NCBI GenBank assembly: GCA_949292635.1 | Contig: CASEZY010000002.1 | Span: 62,001 to 126,000, forward strand | Source: an uncultured Methanomassiliicoccales archaeon | Lineage (GTDB): Archaea; Thermoplasmatota; Thermoplasmata; Methanomassiliicoccales; Methanomethylophilaceae | Reading direction: 5' to 3' | DNA length: 64,000 bases | Shown here: one piece after another, positions 29,934 through 38,905 of the stretch | How the letters are laid out: each line of letters opens with the position of its first letter | How positions within the stretch are numbered: the stretch's first letter is position 1 | Made by a program: the position numbers and the translations under genes | Notes under the pieces: model-generated | The model's database searches: none | What the model was told of the DNA's origin: nothing | Seen by the model: only the letters and a program-made list of their open reading frames with translations

Positions 29934-32080
29934 TATTCGGGGTCGTAGCGCCTGAGCCTGAGGGCGTTGGTCACCACCGACAGAGAGGACAGCGACATAG
30001 CTGCCGCCGCCAGCATGGGCATGTGGCTGAACTCCGCCATCCCCAGCAGATACGGCAGTCCCGCGGCTATGGGTATGCACACCGCGTTGTAGCAGAACGC
30101 CAGGAACAGGTTCTCCTTGATGTTCTTCAGGGTGCGTCTGCCGTAGTCCACCGTGCGGGGCAGGTTGTAGAGGTCGTCGTTCAGCAGCACCACGTCCGCC
30201 GAACCCAGGGCGATGTTGGTGCCGGATCCCATGGCCACCCCCACGTCCGCCTGGGCGAGGGCGGGGGAGTCGTTGATCCCGTCTCCCACCATCATCACGT
30301 TCTTCCCCATAACCTGCAGGTCCTTCACCCGCTCGGTCTTGTCGCCGGGGAGTGCGCCCGCATGGACGTTCTCTATGCCGCAGAGGTCCGCGGTCCTCCT
30401 CACCGAGGACTCGCTGTCCCCGGAGACCACGGTCACAGAGATCCCGCGGTCCTTCAGCAGGGACACGGTCTCCGCCGCTCCGTCCCTGATGCCGTCGGAG
30501 AGTGAGATCACAGCCCTCTTCTCCCCGGCGACGGAGATCACCACATGGGTGGTGCCGTCGTCGGATTCGTGCTCGGAACCGAACAGCTCCGCGGAACCGG
30601 CGGTCATCCTCGCGCCGCCGGAGGAGAACGATATCCCTTTCCCCACCGTGTACTCGAAATCCGAGATGTCCGCAGGCTCCACGCCCTGAGATTCGCAGTA
30701 TTCCACGATGGCCTTCCCCACCGGGTGCTCCGATCTTGACTCGGCGGCCATCACCGCGGGGAGGACGTTCAAATCACCGTCGACCGACACCACCCGGGGT
30801 CTTCCCAATGTCAGCGTGCCCGTCTTGTCCAGGATGATCGCGTCCACCTTCCCGCTGCGCTCCAGGGATTCGGCGTCGCGGAACAGGATGCCGTGCTCGG
30901 CGGCCTTCCCGGAACCCACGGTGATCGCCAGCGGCGTCGCCAGACCGAGGGCGCAGGGACACGAGATCACCAGCACGGAGATCATCACGTTCAATGCGAA
31001 AGTGGGGTCCCTTCCCGACAGTAACCAGCCGAGTGCCGCCAGCACGGCGATGGTTATCACCGTGGGCACGAAGATCGCCGCCACCCGGTCCGCCATCCTG
31101 GCCACCGGTGCCTTCGTGGCCTTCGCCTCCTCCAGCATGTTGGCGATCTCCGAGACGAAGGTGTCGCCGCCGGTGCGCTCCACCGCGAAGCGGAAGGCAC
31201 CGTCTACATTCATGGTACCGGTGAACACCTTGGCATCGACCTCCTTGATCACGGGCATGGGCTCCCCGGTGAGCATGGACTCGTCCACCGAAGTCTTCCC
31301 TTCTGTGACCACGCCGTCGGCGGGGATGCGCTCCCCGGGACGGACGGCCACCACGTCCCCGACAGCCAGTTCGCTGACGGGGATGCGCACCTCCTCGCCG
31401 TTCCTGACCACGGAGGTCTCCTCGGGGATCAGCGTCAGCAGCCTGGACACCGCATCGTCCGCCCTGATCCTGGAGCGGAACTCCAGCCACTTGCCCACGG
31501 ATATCAGGGTGACTATCATGGCGGCGGAGTCGAAGCAGATCCCGGAGACGGAATCCGCGCCCAGCATCGCCGCTATCATGAGATACGAGCTGTAGAGGAA
31601 CGCCACGCCGGAACCCAGGGACACCAGGGTGTCCATGGTGGGGCTGCGGTGCAGCAGGGCGGGTATGCCCTTCACGAAGAACTTGCGCCCGAGGATCAGC
31701 ACCGGCAACGCGAGAGCGAACTGCACCAGGGCGTACGCCCAGGGGGTGTCCTCCAGGGGCACCCCGAGGCCGAACATGGGCCCCATGGCGTATATCGTCA
31801 GTATTATCGTCAGGACCGCGGAGACGCCGATGGCGCGGATGTCCCATCCGCCCCCGTCGTCCGCCTTCTCCGCCACGGGATAGCCGGTCTTGGCCAGCAG
31901 GCGCTTGATCTCCTCCTCCGATGTGACCTCGTCGTCGTAGATCACGTTCACCATGTTGCTGGAGAACACCGCGTCCACCGAGGAGATACCGTCCTCGGGA
32001 CCCAGGGCCTTCTCTATCCTGGCGGAGCATGCCGCGCAGGACATGCCGCTGACCTTGAAGGTCTTCCTCGTCTCGGCCAT
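29930..32080 (-). CDS. copA: Copper-exporting P1B-type ATPase
   Basis: 716 residues. One N-terminal metal-binding domain 'GMSCAACS' (Cys15, Cys18) is followed by eight predicted transmembrane segments. The 'TGEPMP' actuator loop, the intramembrane 'CPC' (about residue 373) typical of Cu(I) pumps, the phosphorylation site 'DKTGTLT' (about 417) and the '[16 protein letters not shown]' hinge are all present. It exports Cu(I) across the cell membrane. It lies four bases downstream of the copZ gene on the same strand, forming a copper-resistance operon. Confidence 0.96.
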   Translation of the reverse strand: MAETRKTFKVSGMSCAACSARIEKALGPEDGISSVDAVFSSNMVNVIYDDEVTSEEEIKRLLAKTGYPVAEKADDGGGWDIRAIGVSAVLTIILTIYAMGPMFGLGVPLEDTPWAYALVQFALALPVLILGRKFFVKGIPALLHRSPTMDTLVSLGSGVAFLYSSYLMIAAMLGADSVSGICFDSAAMIVTLISVGKWLEFRSRIRADDAVSRLLTLIPEETSVVRNGEEVRIPVSELAVGDVVAVRPGERIPADGVVTEGKTSVDESMLTGEPMPVIKEVDAKVFTGTMNVDGAFRFAVERTGGDTFVSEIANMLEEAKATKAPVARMADRVAAIFVPTVITIAVLAALGWLLSGRDPTFALNVMISVLVISCPCALGLATPLAITVGSGKAAEHGILFRDAESLERSGKVDAIILDKTGTLTLGRPRVVSVDGDLNVLPAVMAAESRSEHPVGKAIVEYCESQGVEPADISDFEYTVGKGISFSSGGARMTAGSAELFGSEHESDDGTTHVVISVAGEKRAVISLSDGIRDGAAETVSLLKDRGISVTVVSGDSESSVRRTADLCGIENVHAGALPGDKTERVKDLQVMGKNVMMVGDGINDSPALAQADVGVAMGSGTNIALGSADVVLLNDDLYNLPRTVDYGRRTLKNIKENLFLAFCYNAVCIPIAAGLPYLLGMAEFSHMPMLAAAAMSLSSLSVVTNALRLRRYDPEY

Positions 32081-32084
32081 CCTC

Positions 32085-32309
32085 TCATCCCAGCAGGCCG
32101 TGCTTCACCTTGGCCTTGAAGCCGGCATCGACGACCGCTCTGACCAGCACCTCGTCGGGGATCTGGCGGTCGGCCTCCACCACGGCGGTGCCCTTCTTGG
32201 GGTCCACACTGGCGGATGTGACGCCCTCGATCTCGGACAGGGCCTTCTCCACCTTGGCCTTGCAGTTGTCGCACTTCATGCCTTCCACGTTCAGCTTTAT
32301 CTTTGCCAT
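32085..32309 (-). CDS. copZ: CopZ-like copper chaperone
   Basis: 74-residue heavy-metal-associated domain with '[15 protein letters not shown]' (CxxC at residues 13 and 16) and the beta-alpha-beta-beta-alpha-beta pattern. It delivers Cu(I) to the adjacent CopA ATPase. It is first in the copZA operon. A TATA element on this strand (TTAAATAG, 32332-32339) lies 23-30 bases before the ATG, so the transcript is probably leaderless. No copper-responsive regulator is next to it. Confidence 0.92.
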   Translation of the reverse strand: MAKIKLNVEGMKCDNCKAKVEKALSEIEGVTSASVDPKKGTAVVEADRQIPDEVLVRAVVDAGFKAKVKHGLLG

Positions 32310-32331
32310 ATTTGCTGTTACTTTTATTGTT

Positions 32332-32339
32332 CTATTTAA
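32332..32339 (-). promoter_or_regulatory. TATA element for copZA
   Basis: TTAAATAG on the minus strand, 23-30 bases before the copZ start. It lies within an A/T-rich intergenic stretch that also contains a seven-T run on the plus strand near 32360. Confidence 0.5.
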
Positions 32340-32382
32340 GTTTAGGCATGGCTAATTGTTTTTTTGTAGGCTGTCAAGCACC

Positions 32383-32390
32383 GTTATATG
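32383..32390 (+). promoter_or_regulatory. TATA element for the PLD-family surface protein
   Basis: GTTATATG, 22-29 bases before ATG 32412. It favours that start over the in-frame ATG at 32388, which overlaps the element. Confidence 0.5.
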
Positions 32391-32411
32391 TCCCGTCTGC
32401 CATGTACCGCC

Positions 32412-34460
32412 ATGGTCAGACGGGATGGGGCAGCCGTGGCTATGGCCATAGTGCTGCTGTTGACGATGATACCGCTCGCCGGGGACCAGGCGACGGGAGC
32501 GGAGGGGAGGACGCTGGACGGCATCCTCTTCTCCGAGGTGTCCCCCAAGGGGGACTCCGAAGGGTTCGCGCTCACGAATTACGGATCCTCCGCCGTGGAC
32601 ATCGGCGGGTACACCATCGCCAAGGCGTACGATACCACCGCATCTTCGAATCTGTTCGTGGTGAACTCGGGAACGATCATAGGTCCCGGGGACACGCTGG
32701 CATTCGTAAGGACGGATTCGGCCACCGATTGGTTCTGCCGCACCTCCGACACCCGCGATGTGGTGACCATGGCCTCGTCGGGGGGCAGGAATCTCGCCGT
32801 TACGGACAGCGCCGGTACGTTGTACCTCTACAACGCCTCCGGCACGCTCATCGACACGGTGGCGTACAGAGCCAGCCTCACCGGCGCGGACAACGCCAAC
32901 CCCCAGGCGGGTTGGAGCGGGCAGTCCGCCTACCTGGGTAACAAGCAGCAAGGCATCATCCGCGTGGAGTCTACCGACACCGACACCGCCGCCGATTGGA
33001 CGCCCCAGGGCTCGGGACTGCTGTCCCAGTCATACGATTCCGTCACTTCGGTGAACACCACGGTAACGCCGTTCACCTTCCCGGAGTCCAGCGGCAAGCC
33101 GATCTATGACGCGTTGTACGATGCGGACCAATGGGTCTGCATTTCCATCTACATGCTCACCAGTCAGAACATCATCTCCATACTCTGCGGCCTGGAGGTC
33201 AGGGGGGTGGATGTGACTTTGATCCTGGAGGAGGATCCCCTGGGATACAGCCATCCTGTGGATGATCTGAAGGCCCTCTCGGAGGCGGGAGCCGACATAT
33301 GGATGATCGGTGCAGGCACCGATGACCGGTACTCGTACGTGCACAACAAGTACATGGTGGTGGACGGGGACACAGTCGTCATCACCTCCGAGAACTGGAC
33401 CTCCGGCAACATGGAGTGCAAGGATAGGACCAACAGCGGTAACCGCGGATGGGGCGCAGTGGTCTACGGCACCGAGTTCGCAAAAAAGATGATGGAGTAC
33501 TTCGACAACGACATCAACTACAAGGTTGACCTGCTGTCGTTCAAAGACGCTTATCCGACAGCCACGGCTTCCACCGATCTGCCTGCCTACGACGATGCGG
33601 TGGCCTACGGACAGTCCATCAATTATCAGAGCCAGACATACAATGCCAATGTGAGCATCTACATGTCTCCGGACAACACCTGCAAGGCGCTGACCGAGCT
33701 GATCGACGGTGCTCAGGAGAGGGTATACTCCCAGCAGATGGACCTGGGGGCCGCCTGGTCCTCGCTTTCGGTCTCTGAGTCCCCCGTCACCGCCATGGCG
33801 GATGCGGCATATCGGGGCGTTGATGCAAGGCTACTGATCTCCGCCAGCGACGAGAAGGACTTCGTGGACGAACTGAACTCCCAGTCCAACGTGAAGGCGG
33901 CGATACAGAAGAGCAGCGGATTCTCCACCATGCACAACAAGGGAGTGGTGGTGGATGACACCGTTTGGGTCTCTTCCGTCAACTGGACGCCGAACTCGTT
34001 CTACAACAACCGCGAATGAGGGCTGGTGATCAATTCCGCAGAAGTCGCAGATTGGTACGCGGCAGAGTTCCTGGATGATTGGAACGGCAGCTACAGTCTC
34101 AAGGACACGCTGACATTGTCTCCGGGAACGGGTGTCCCCGCGGACGGGGAGGAGATGACCATCACGGCCGAAGGCGCCACCGGCGCTTGCACATGGACCA
34201 TATCCCGCGAGTCGGGAACGACAACGGAGTCTACCGACGGTAACTCGCTGACGCTGACCAACTACGAGGATCTCAACTACATCCGCGTGACAGACAGTGT
34301 CGGAGAGGAGGGCAGATTCGTGCTCACATACGCTCCGGCGCCGGAAAATGCCGATGATGGGTCCACGGACATCCTTGACTTGATCAAGGATAACCTGCTC
34401 TACATCATCGGCGCCATCATCGTGGCGATCCTGGTTGCGACGGGCGTGCTGAAGAGGTGA
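32412..34460 (+). pseudogene. Secreted phospholipase-D-family protein interrupted by in-frame TGA
   Basis: One continuous frame of 683 codons broken only by TGA at 34017-34019. The domain order is: signal peptide (about 1-27), a lamin-tail-like beta domain (about 33-165), first HKD motif 'HNKYMVVDGDTVVITSENW', second HKD motif 'HNKGVVVDDTVWVSSVNW', then a beta segment and a C-terminal transmembrane helix. After the first HKD motif the protein reads 'NRGWGAVV', after the second 'NRE-stop-GLVI', so the stop replaces an expected Trp (TGG to TGA). The downstream 144 codons keep frame, composition and membrane anchor. Either a recent nonsense mutation, a sequencing error, or read-through. Uninterrupted it would be a surface-anchored PLD-type nuclease or phosphodiesterase. 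Confidence 0.85.
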
Positions 34461-35319
34461 CGGTGCCCGGCTCGGTGACCCTGGAGAACAGGTACACCCC
34501 GAGCAGCACCACCGCCGCCCCGGCCACCACGGTGGCGGCGGGGACCTCCCCCAGCACCATGAACGCTATCGCGGAGCCGAACACCGGCTCCAGAAGGTTG
34601 ACCACGGCGATGAAGGAGGCCTTCTCGTACTTCAGCCCCCAGCTGAACACGGAATGACCCAGCAGAGTACAGAACACCGCCATCCCCAAGGCGCACCAGA
34701 GGTCGTTGGCCGTCGGGTGGAGGTCCGTACCCATCCCCAGCGACAGCACCAACGCGGTCATCGCCGCCGCTGTGTACACGATGAAGGTGTACGTCATCGC
34801 GGACATGGACGCCCGCTCCCTCCTGCCGATCACCGCGTATATGGCGAACAGCACCGCACCGGAAAGAGCCAGCAGGTCGCCGAACAGCATCCCGCCGGCG
34901 ATGTCGGACATGGAAATTATCACGCTTCCCGCGAAGGTCACCGCTATGGCCGCCCATCCGGCCTTGGACACCCTCTCGCCTAAGAACAGCATGATGATGG
35001 CGATGAAGAACACCGAGGTGTCGATGAACACCAGGCTGGACGCCACCGTTGTGTAGTTGAGGGACTCATAGAACACGTAGAAGTGAAGTGCCAGCACTAT
35101 GCCGCTGAGGGTGCAGAACATGACATCTCTGAAGGGAGCGTTCAGCAGCTCCCTGCGGTATCTCAACAGTATGAGCGGGGACATTATCACCACGGTCAGT
35201 AGCAGACGGTAGAACACGATCCCCATGGAATCCATGTCCGCCAGCCTTCCCAGCACGGCGGACACCGACACCGCCAGGCTGGCGAGCACTATCGCGATCC
35301 TTCTGGCGGCGGTCTCCAT
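34417..35319 (-). CDS. EamA/DMT-superfamily transporter
   Basis: 300 residues with about ten hydrophobic helices in two five-helix EamA repeats. 'FYRLLLTVVIMSP' lies in the first repeat, and 'LLEPVFGSAIAFMVLGE' is the typical end-of-repeat signature. Expected to move a small metabolite across the membrane; the substrate cannot be told. The 3' end overlaps the PLD gene by 44 bases. It is divergent from the HAD phosphatase with only 49 bases between start codons and seems to share that gene's TATA element. Confidence 0.87.
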   Translation of the reverse strand: METAARRIAIVLASLAVSVSAVLGRLADMDSMGIVFYRLLLTVVIMSPLILLRYRRELLNAPFRDVMFCTLSGIVLALHFYVFYESLNYTTVASSLVFIDTSVFFIAIIMLFLGERVSKAGWAAIAVTFAGSVIISMSDIAGGMLFGDLLALSGAVLFAIYAVIGRRERASMSAMTYTFIVYTAAAMTALVLSLGMGTDLHPTANDLWCALGMAVFCTLLGHSVFSWGLKYEKASFIAVVNLLEPVFGSAIAFMVLGEVPAATVVAGAAVVLLGVYLFSRVTEPGTVTSSARPSQPGSPR

Positions 35320-35341
35320 GGTCTGCGGTTCAGTTCTTGAG

Positions 35342-35349
35342 ATATATAG
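35342..35349. promoter_or_regulatory. Single symmetric TATA element serving two divergent genes
   Basis: ATATATAG in a 49-bp intergenic region. It lies 20-27 bases before ATG 35369 (plus) and 23-30 bases before ATG 35319 (minus). No other TATA candidate is present for either gene. Confidence 0.5.
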
Positions 35350-35368
35350 GGATTGCCTATGCGGGGAT

Positions 35369-36022
35369 ATGCGCTACAGGGCGGTAGCCTTCGATTTCGA
35401 TTATACGCTGGGGGACTCCACCGACGGCATCATGATGTGCGTCTCCCATGCCCTGGAATCCATGGGGCTGCCGGTGCCCGACATCGACACCGTACGCCGT
35501 TCGATAGGCCATCCTTTGGACGTGGCCTACAGGATGTACACCGGGGACGATGATCCCGGCAACGCGGAGCTCTTTTCGAAGCATTTCATAGACAAGGCGG
35601 ACCGGACCATGACCGAGACCGCGGTGCTGTATCCCGATGCGATTCCGCTACTGGAGGCTCTGAAGCGCGAGGGGATCCCGGCGGCGGTGGTCACATCCAA
35701 GTTCCGCCGCAGGGTGGACGCCATCCTGGAGCTCAGGGGCGCAACCCATCTCGTGGATGCGGTGGTGGGGTCAGACGATGTGACACATCCGAAACCGGAT
35801 CCGGAAGGCCTCGTCATGGCGGCGAGGCTGATGGGCGTCAGGCTCGAGGAGATGCTGTATGTGGGCGATACGCTGGTGGATGCGGATGCCGCCGCGTCGG
35901 CGGCGGTGGACTTCGCTGCCGTGCTTACCGGCTACGGCCCCGAGGGGAGGTTCGACGGCTGCGGTGCAGTGACGGTGGAGAAGGACCTCACAGGCATCCG
36001 CAGGTTCCTGGGCCTGCGATAA
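35369..36022 (+). CDS. HAD-superfamily phosphatase (phosphoglycolate phosphatase-like)
   Basis: 217 residues. HAD motif I is 'FDFDYTLGDS' (nucleophile Asp9, general acid Asp11), motif II Thr-Ser in 'AVVTSKFRRR', motif III Lys in 'HPKPDPEG', and motif IV 'VGDTLVDADAA'. An alpha-helical C1 cap domain lies between motifs I and II. It is probably a small-molecule phosphatase of the Gph/PgmB group; the substrate is not determined. The start at ATG 35369 is set by the motif position and a TATA element about 25 bases upstream. Confidence 0.9.
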   Translation: MRYRAVAFDFDYTLGDSTDGIMMCVSHALESMGLPVPDIDTVRRSIGHPLDVAYRMYTGDDDPGNAELFSKHFIDKADRTMTETAVLYPDAIPLLEALKREGIPAAVVTSKFRRRVDAILELRGATHLVDAVVGSDDVTHPKPDPEGLVMAARLMGVRLEEMLYVGDTLVDADAAASAAVDFAAVLTGYGPEGRFDGCGAVTVEKDLTGIRRFLGLR

Positions 36023-36052
36023 TCCATTATCATTCTTCATCCATGGGGGCGC

Positions 36053-36856
36053 ATGCTCACAGTCGATACGGCCGTCTGCACATCCTGCGGCCGCTGCGTC
36101 ATCACCTGTCCCGTTTCGTCGGTGATTCTGAAGGACGGCTATCCTGAGTCATCGGGTCCATGCATAGGCTGCGGGGAATGCGTGGCGGTGTGCCCCACCG
36201 CCGCCCTCAGCTGCTCCGAGGCGCCGCTTCCCGACTGCGATCACATATTGTTCCAAATGCCCGACGCCGGACACGTCAGGGAGTATATGCGTCGCCGCAG
36301 GTCGGTGCGCAGATATCTGCCCGACCCTCCTTCCAGGAGCGAGATTAGCGAGCTGCTGGGTCTTGCCGGTACCGCCCAGACGGCGATGAACGTCAGGAAG
36401 GTCTCCTTCGCCGTGCTGGACGATCCGAAGGAGGTCCGCAGACTGGCGGATATGTGCGCGGACTGGATCGAGAACAACGAATCCGAGGACATCCGCTCCC
36501 GCTACGCCCGCACTCTTGAGGGCTATCGGGCCGGCAGGGACACCATACTCAGAGGCGCTCCGGTCCTGGTGCTGGCACTTTCGGAAAGGAACTATCCCAA
36601 AGACAGGGAGACCTCGGTGATCTACCTGACGTGGGCGGAGCTGTACGCGCCGTCCCTGGGACTCGGCACATGCTGGGCGGGGATCATCGAGAACATGCTG
36701 CTGGCGGACCTTCCCGAGGTGAACTCCCGTCTGGGGATCCCCGACGGTGTCCGTGTCACCGGCGCATTGATGGTGGGATATCCCGACATCGAGTTCAGGC
36801 GCATCCCTCCCAGGGATCCGGTGAGCATAACGTACCTGAATAAGCGCATACTGTAG
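36053..36856 (+). CDS. Ferredoxin-nitroreductase fusion protein
   Basis: 267 residues. The N-terminal 2x[4Fe-4S] ferredoxin has Cys9/12/15/19 and Cys37/40/43/47. It is joined to an FMN-dependent nitroreductase domain that begins with 'MRRRRSVRRYLPDPPSRSEI' and includes 'WAELYAPSLGLGTCWAG'. Such fusions in anaerobes reduce unknown substrates with ferredoxin-level electrons. The stop codon (36854-36856) directly abuts the 3' end of tRNA-Met on the other strand. A weak TATA-like ATTATC lies near 36026. Confidence 0.9.
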   Translation: MLTVDTAVCTSCGRCVITCPVSSVILKDGYPESSGPCIGCGECVAVCPTAALSCSEAPLPDCDHILFQMPDAGHVREYMRRRRSVRRYLPDPPSRSEISELLGLAGTAQTAMNVRKVSFAVLDDPKEVRRLADMCADWIENNESEDIRSRYARTLEGYRAGRDTILRGAPVLVLALSERNYPKDRETSVIYLTWAELYAPSLGLGTCWAGIIENMLLADLPEVNSRLGIPDGVRVTGALMVGYPDIEFRRIPPRDPVSITYLNKRIL

Positions 36857-36930
36857 TGGGCCTGGCCGGATTTGAACCGACGGCCATCTGGTTATGAGCC
36901 AGACGCTCCACCATACTAAGCTACAGGCCC
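36857..36930 (-). tRNA. tRNA with CAT anticodon (elongator Met or Ile2)
   Basis: Acceptor GGGCCTG (36924-36930) pairs with CAGGCCC. The anticodon stem is TCTGG/CCAGA with loop CTCATAA, giving CAT. The T-arm is GTCGGTTCAAATCCGGC. Discriminator A; CCA is not encoded. The anticodon stem lacks the three G-C pairs of initiator tRNA. Elongator Met and the agmatidine-modified Ile2 isoacceptor cannot be separated by eye. It lies 28 bases downstream of tRNA-Asn with no TATA between, so the two are probably co-transcribed. Confidence 0.9.
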
Positions 36931-36958
36931 GTTTTGTTGTTGTTTGAGAACGGTATGG

Positions 36959-37031
36959 CGCCGTCACACGGGCTCGAACCGTGGACCTTGGGATTAACAG
37001 TCCCACGCTCTACCAACTGAGCTACGACGGC
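36959..37031 (-). tRNA. tRNA-Asn (anticodon GTT)
   Basis: Acceptor GCCGTCG (37025-37031) pairs with TGACGGC. The anticodon stem is GGGA/TCCC type with loop CTGTTAA, giving GTT. The T-arm is CACGGTTCGAGCCCGTG. Discriminator G, with CCA encoded at 36956-36958. A TATA-like CTTTAATA on this strand (37054-37061) overlaps the stop codon of the neighbouring gene. Confidence 0.93.
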
Positions 37032-37057
37032 TTAGAGTGGGCAAAGAAGGGGCAGTA

Positions 37058-37378
37058 TTAAAGAGTTGCGGAGACCTTCGCCTCCAGATCCTCAACGTCC
37101 TTCTTCAGCTTGGCGAGGTACTCCAGCATGGATCTCATGTATTCCTCGTAGATGTCGGTGGCCACCGCTCCGTCCGGAGTGGGGAGGATGGCACCGTCCT
37201 TCTCCAGGAGTCTCAGCGAATAGCGGATCTTGTGCTTGGGTTCCCCGAGGATCTCCGAAAGGCGGATGATCCCGGTGGCGCCGTTGACCTTCAGGGTGTG
37301 CAGGAGCTCCAGATGACGGTCCAGGAGCTCCAGGTCCTCGTCGATCTTGTCCGTGATGCTGTCCCTGACGTCTGCCAT
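37058..37378 (-). CDS. Small winged-helix DNA-binding protein
   Basis: 106 residues from ATG 37376-37378. A central winged-helix ('LELLHTLKVNGATGIIRLSEILGEPKHKIRYSLRLLEKDGAI') is flanked by N- and C-terminal helices that could form a coiled-coil dimer interface (C-terminal 'YLAKLKKDVEDLEAKV'). It looks like a small archaeal transcription regulator. Target unknown. The stop lies within the tRNA-Asn promoter region, so transcription through this gene could run into the tRNA pair. The frame extends ten codons upstream, but the chosen ATG gives the more natural N-terminus. Confidence 0.72.
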   Translation of the reverse strand: MADVRDSITDKIDEDLELLDRHLELLHTLKVNGATGIIRLSEILGEPKHKIRYSLRLLEKDGAILPTPDGAVATDIYEEYMRSMLEYLAKLKKDVEDLEAKVSATL

Positions 37379-37489
37379 GGCTCTATCAACACCGTGAGCA
37401 TATATCAAACATCACAGGCTAAAACGATCATAAAACGAAGAAAGCATCCGCTGACATATGGGCGGATGAGAATGGGTCGGGATGGACGC

Positions 37490-37651
37490 TCAGCGTCCGT
37501 ACCAGTGCTGTCTTCCCCACTTGTTGTAGTTCTTGGTCCAAGCCTGGATGAAGGACCCGCAGCAGTCCAGAGCCTCCTGCTCCGTCTTGTAGGTCTTGTA
37601 GCATTCCAGACACTGGTACCTCATTTCGGGTGCCTTGGTCTTTCCGAACAT
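37490..37651 (-). CDS. Small zinc-ribbon-like protein (53 aa)
   Basis: 53 residues from ATG 37649-37651. A possible metal site is 'YQCLECYKTYKTEQEALDCC' (CxxC followed by a CC pair), then an aromatic/basic tail ('WTKNYNKWGRQHWYGR'). A TATA element TTTATCT on this strand (about 37675-37681) lies 24-30 bases upstream and fixes the start. I do not recognise a named family. Protein or RNA binding through a zinc knuckle is a guess from composition. Confidence 0.65.
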   Translation of the reverse strand: MFGKTKAPEMRYQCLECYKTYKTEQEALDCCGSFIQAWTKNYNKWGRQHWYGR

Positions 37652-37707
37652 TGCCGTGGCAATCGCGTGTTCGATAGATAAAGGTTGGCTGTCCGTCACC
37701 GCCGGAT

Positions 37708-37733
37708 GGGTTGGATGGATGACCGTCCAACCC
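37708..37733. repeat. 8-bp perfect inverted repeat with 10-base loop
   Basis: GGGTTGGA (37708-37715) and TCCAACCC (37726-37733), in the 222-base region between the divergent zinc-ribbon gene and the winged-helix gene. Candidate operator or RNA hairpin. A short palindrome ACGATCGT follows near 37755. Nothing else is seen in this gap apart from the two promoters. Confidence 0.5.
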
Positions 37734-37838
37734 TGCCGCGGATCAACCCCTCGGACGATCGTTCGACTGGCATATCCTCCGTCTGCGGGGAAGAGCGCTC
37801 TCAAAACGCCATCCAGCATGTCCTTGTTTTAACAGTGG

Positions 37839-37848
37839 TTATAAATAG
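37839..37848 (+). promoter_or_regulatory. TATA element for the winged-helix protein / Trm56 group
   Basis: TTATAAATAG lies 26-35 bases before ATG 37874. Confidence 0.55.
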
Positions 37849-37873
37849 ATTCCTAACCATCTGGTTCTCGGCT

Positions 37874-38377
37874 ATGAACAGAATCAAGGTCATCAATGAA
37901 CCGTCAGAGCTGGTCCCCATGCTCAGGTCCGTTGATACGCCGGTCAAGCGGGATGTGCTCAAGGAGGTGACCTTGGAGTGGAGGACCGCAGACGACATCG
38001 AGGCCAAGTACGGCCCCGAGGGGAGGGAGGCCATCATGTTCTTCGACAAGATGAAGCTGGTCGAGAGCAAGTGGATCGCCGTCGAAGGAAAGAATTTCCC
38101 CGAAAAAGCCTACCACACTTTCTACACATCTTTCCACATCAACGCCCAGTGGCCCGTCTACGAGATCAGCGATGTGCTCGCCGCCGCCATGATGAGCGAG
38201 GAGGAGTACGCCGACATTGAAGCCCGCATAGTCGCGGAGGTCGGTCCCTCCGGTCGCTTCTCGGGAGATGTCGCCGAGGCGCTGGGTCTAACCTCCACCA
38301 TGCTCAAGGGCCTGGTCCGCAGATCGGTCAAGATGGACTTCCGCGGCCACAGGATCGAGCTGAAGCGCGAGGAGTAG
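37874..38377 (+). CDS. Archaeal winged-helix (ArsR-like) regulator
   Basis: 167 residues from ATG 37874. An N-terminal winged helix ('VDTPVKRDVLKEVTLEWRTADDIEAKYG' region, then 'MKLVESKWI') precedes a region with 'YHTFYTSFHINAQWPVYEISDVL' and a second C-terminal helix-turn-helix-like segment ('GRFSGDVAEALGLTSTMLKGLVRRS'). The pattern matches a methanogen family of ArsR-like predicted regulators. The target is unknown. A TATA box fixes the start. Trm56 follows after nine bases, suggesting one transcript that also carries the HD hydrolase. Confidence 0.78.
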   Translation: MNRIKVINEPSELVPMLRSVDTPVKRDVLKEVTLEWRTADDIEAKYGPEGREAIMFFDKMKLVESKWIAVEGKNFPEKAYHTFYTSFHINAQWPVYEISDVLAAAMMSEEEYADIEARIVAEVGPSGRFSGDVAEALGLTSTMLKGLVRRSVKMDFRGHRIELKREE

Positions 38378-38386
38378 ACGGACGGC

Positions 38387-38905
38387 ATGGCGGACATCTG
38401 GATAATGAGGATAGGGCACCGCCCGCAGAGGGACAAGCGCGTCACAACCCATGTGGCGCTCTCTTCCAGGGCGCTTGGAGCCAAGGGCATATTCGTGGAT
38501 ACCGAGGACCCAGTGCTGGAGGAGAACATCCGCAGCGTGGTGGGCAGGTTCGGCGGAGATTACAGTATCGAGACCGGGGTGGCGTGGAAGCAGAAGATCA
38601 AGAACTTCCCCGGCAAGGTGGTCCACCTGACCATGTACGGACAGAGGGTGGACGAGGCGATCCCGAAGATACCCCGTGACGAGGACATCCTCATCGTGGT
38701 CGGCGCCGAGAAGGTGCCACCCGATGTCTATCGCCAGGCGGATTTCAATGTGTCCGTCGGTAACCAACCCCATTCGGAGATCGCCGCGTTGGCCATATTC
38801 CTGGACCGCTTCACCGGAGGTTCGGAGCTTTACGCAGACCGCCACGGCCGCATGACCGTGGTCCCTAACGAGAGGGGGAAGACCGTTGTCGACACTTCCA
38901 GATGA
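38387..38905 (+). CDS. trm56: tRNA (cytidine(56)-2'-O)-methyltransferase
   Basis: 172 residues, the archaeal SPOUT enzyme that 2'-O-methylates C56 in the T-loop of tRNA. The N-terminal 'RIGHRPQRDKRVTTHVAL' motif is diagnostic. The C-terminal knot shows 'ILIVVGAEKVP', 'ADFNVSVGNQPHSEIAALAIFLDR'. The following HD gene begins inside its 3' end (20-base overlap). Confidence 0.94.
   Translation: MADIWIMRIGHRPQRDKRVTTHVALSSRALGAKGIFVDTEDPVLEENIRSVVGRFGGDYSIETGVAWKQKIKNFPGKVVHLTMYGQRVDEAIPKIPRDEDILIVVGAEKVPPDVYRQADFNVSVGNQPHSEIAALAIFLDRFTGGSELYADRHGRMTVVPNERGKTVVDTSR

Noticed and set aside
34026-34460. Separate gene starting at GTG 34026
   Set aside because: It is the same frame as the PLD protein and carries only the end of the second PLD domain and the membrane anchor, so it is the downstream part of the interrupted gene.
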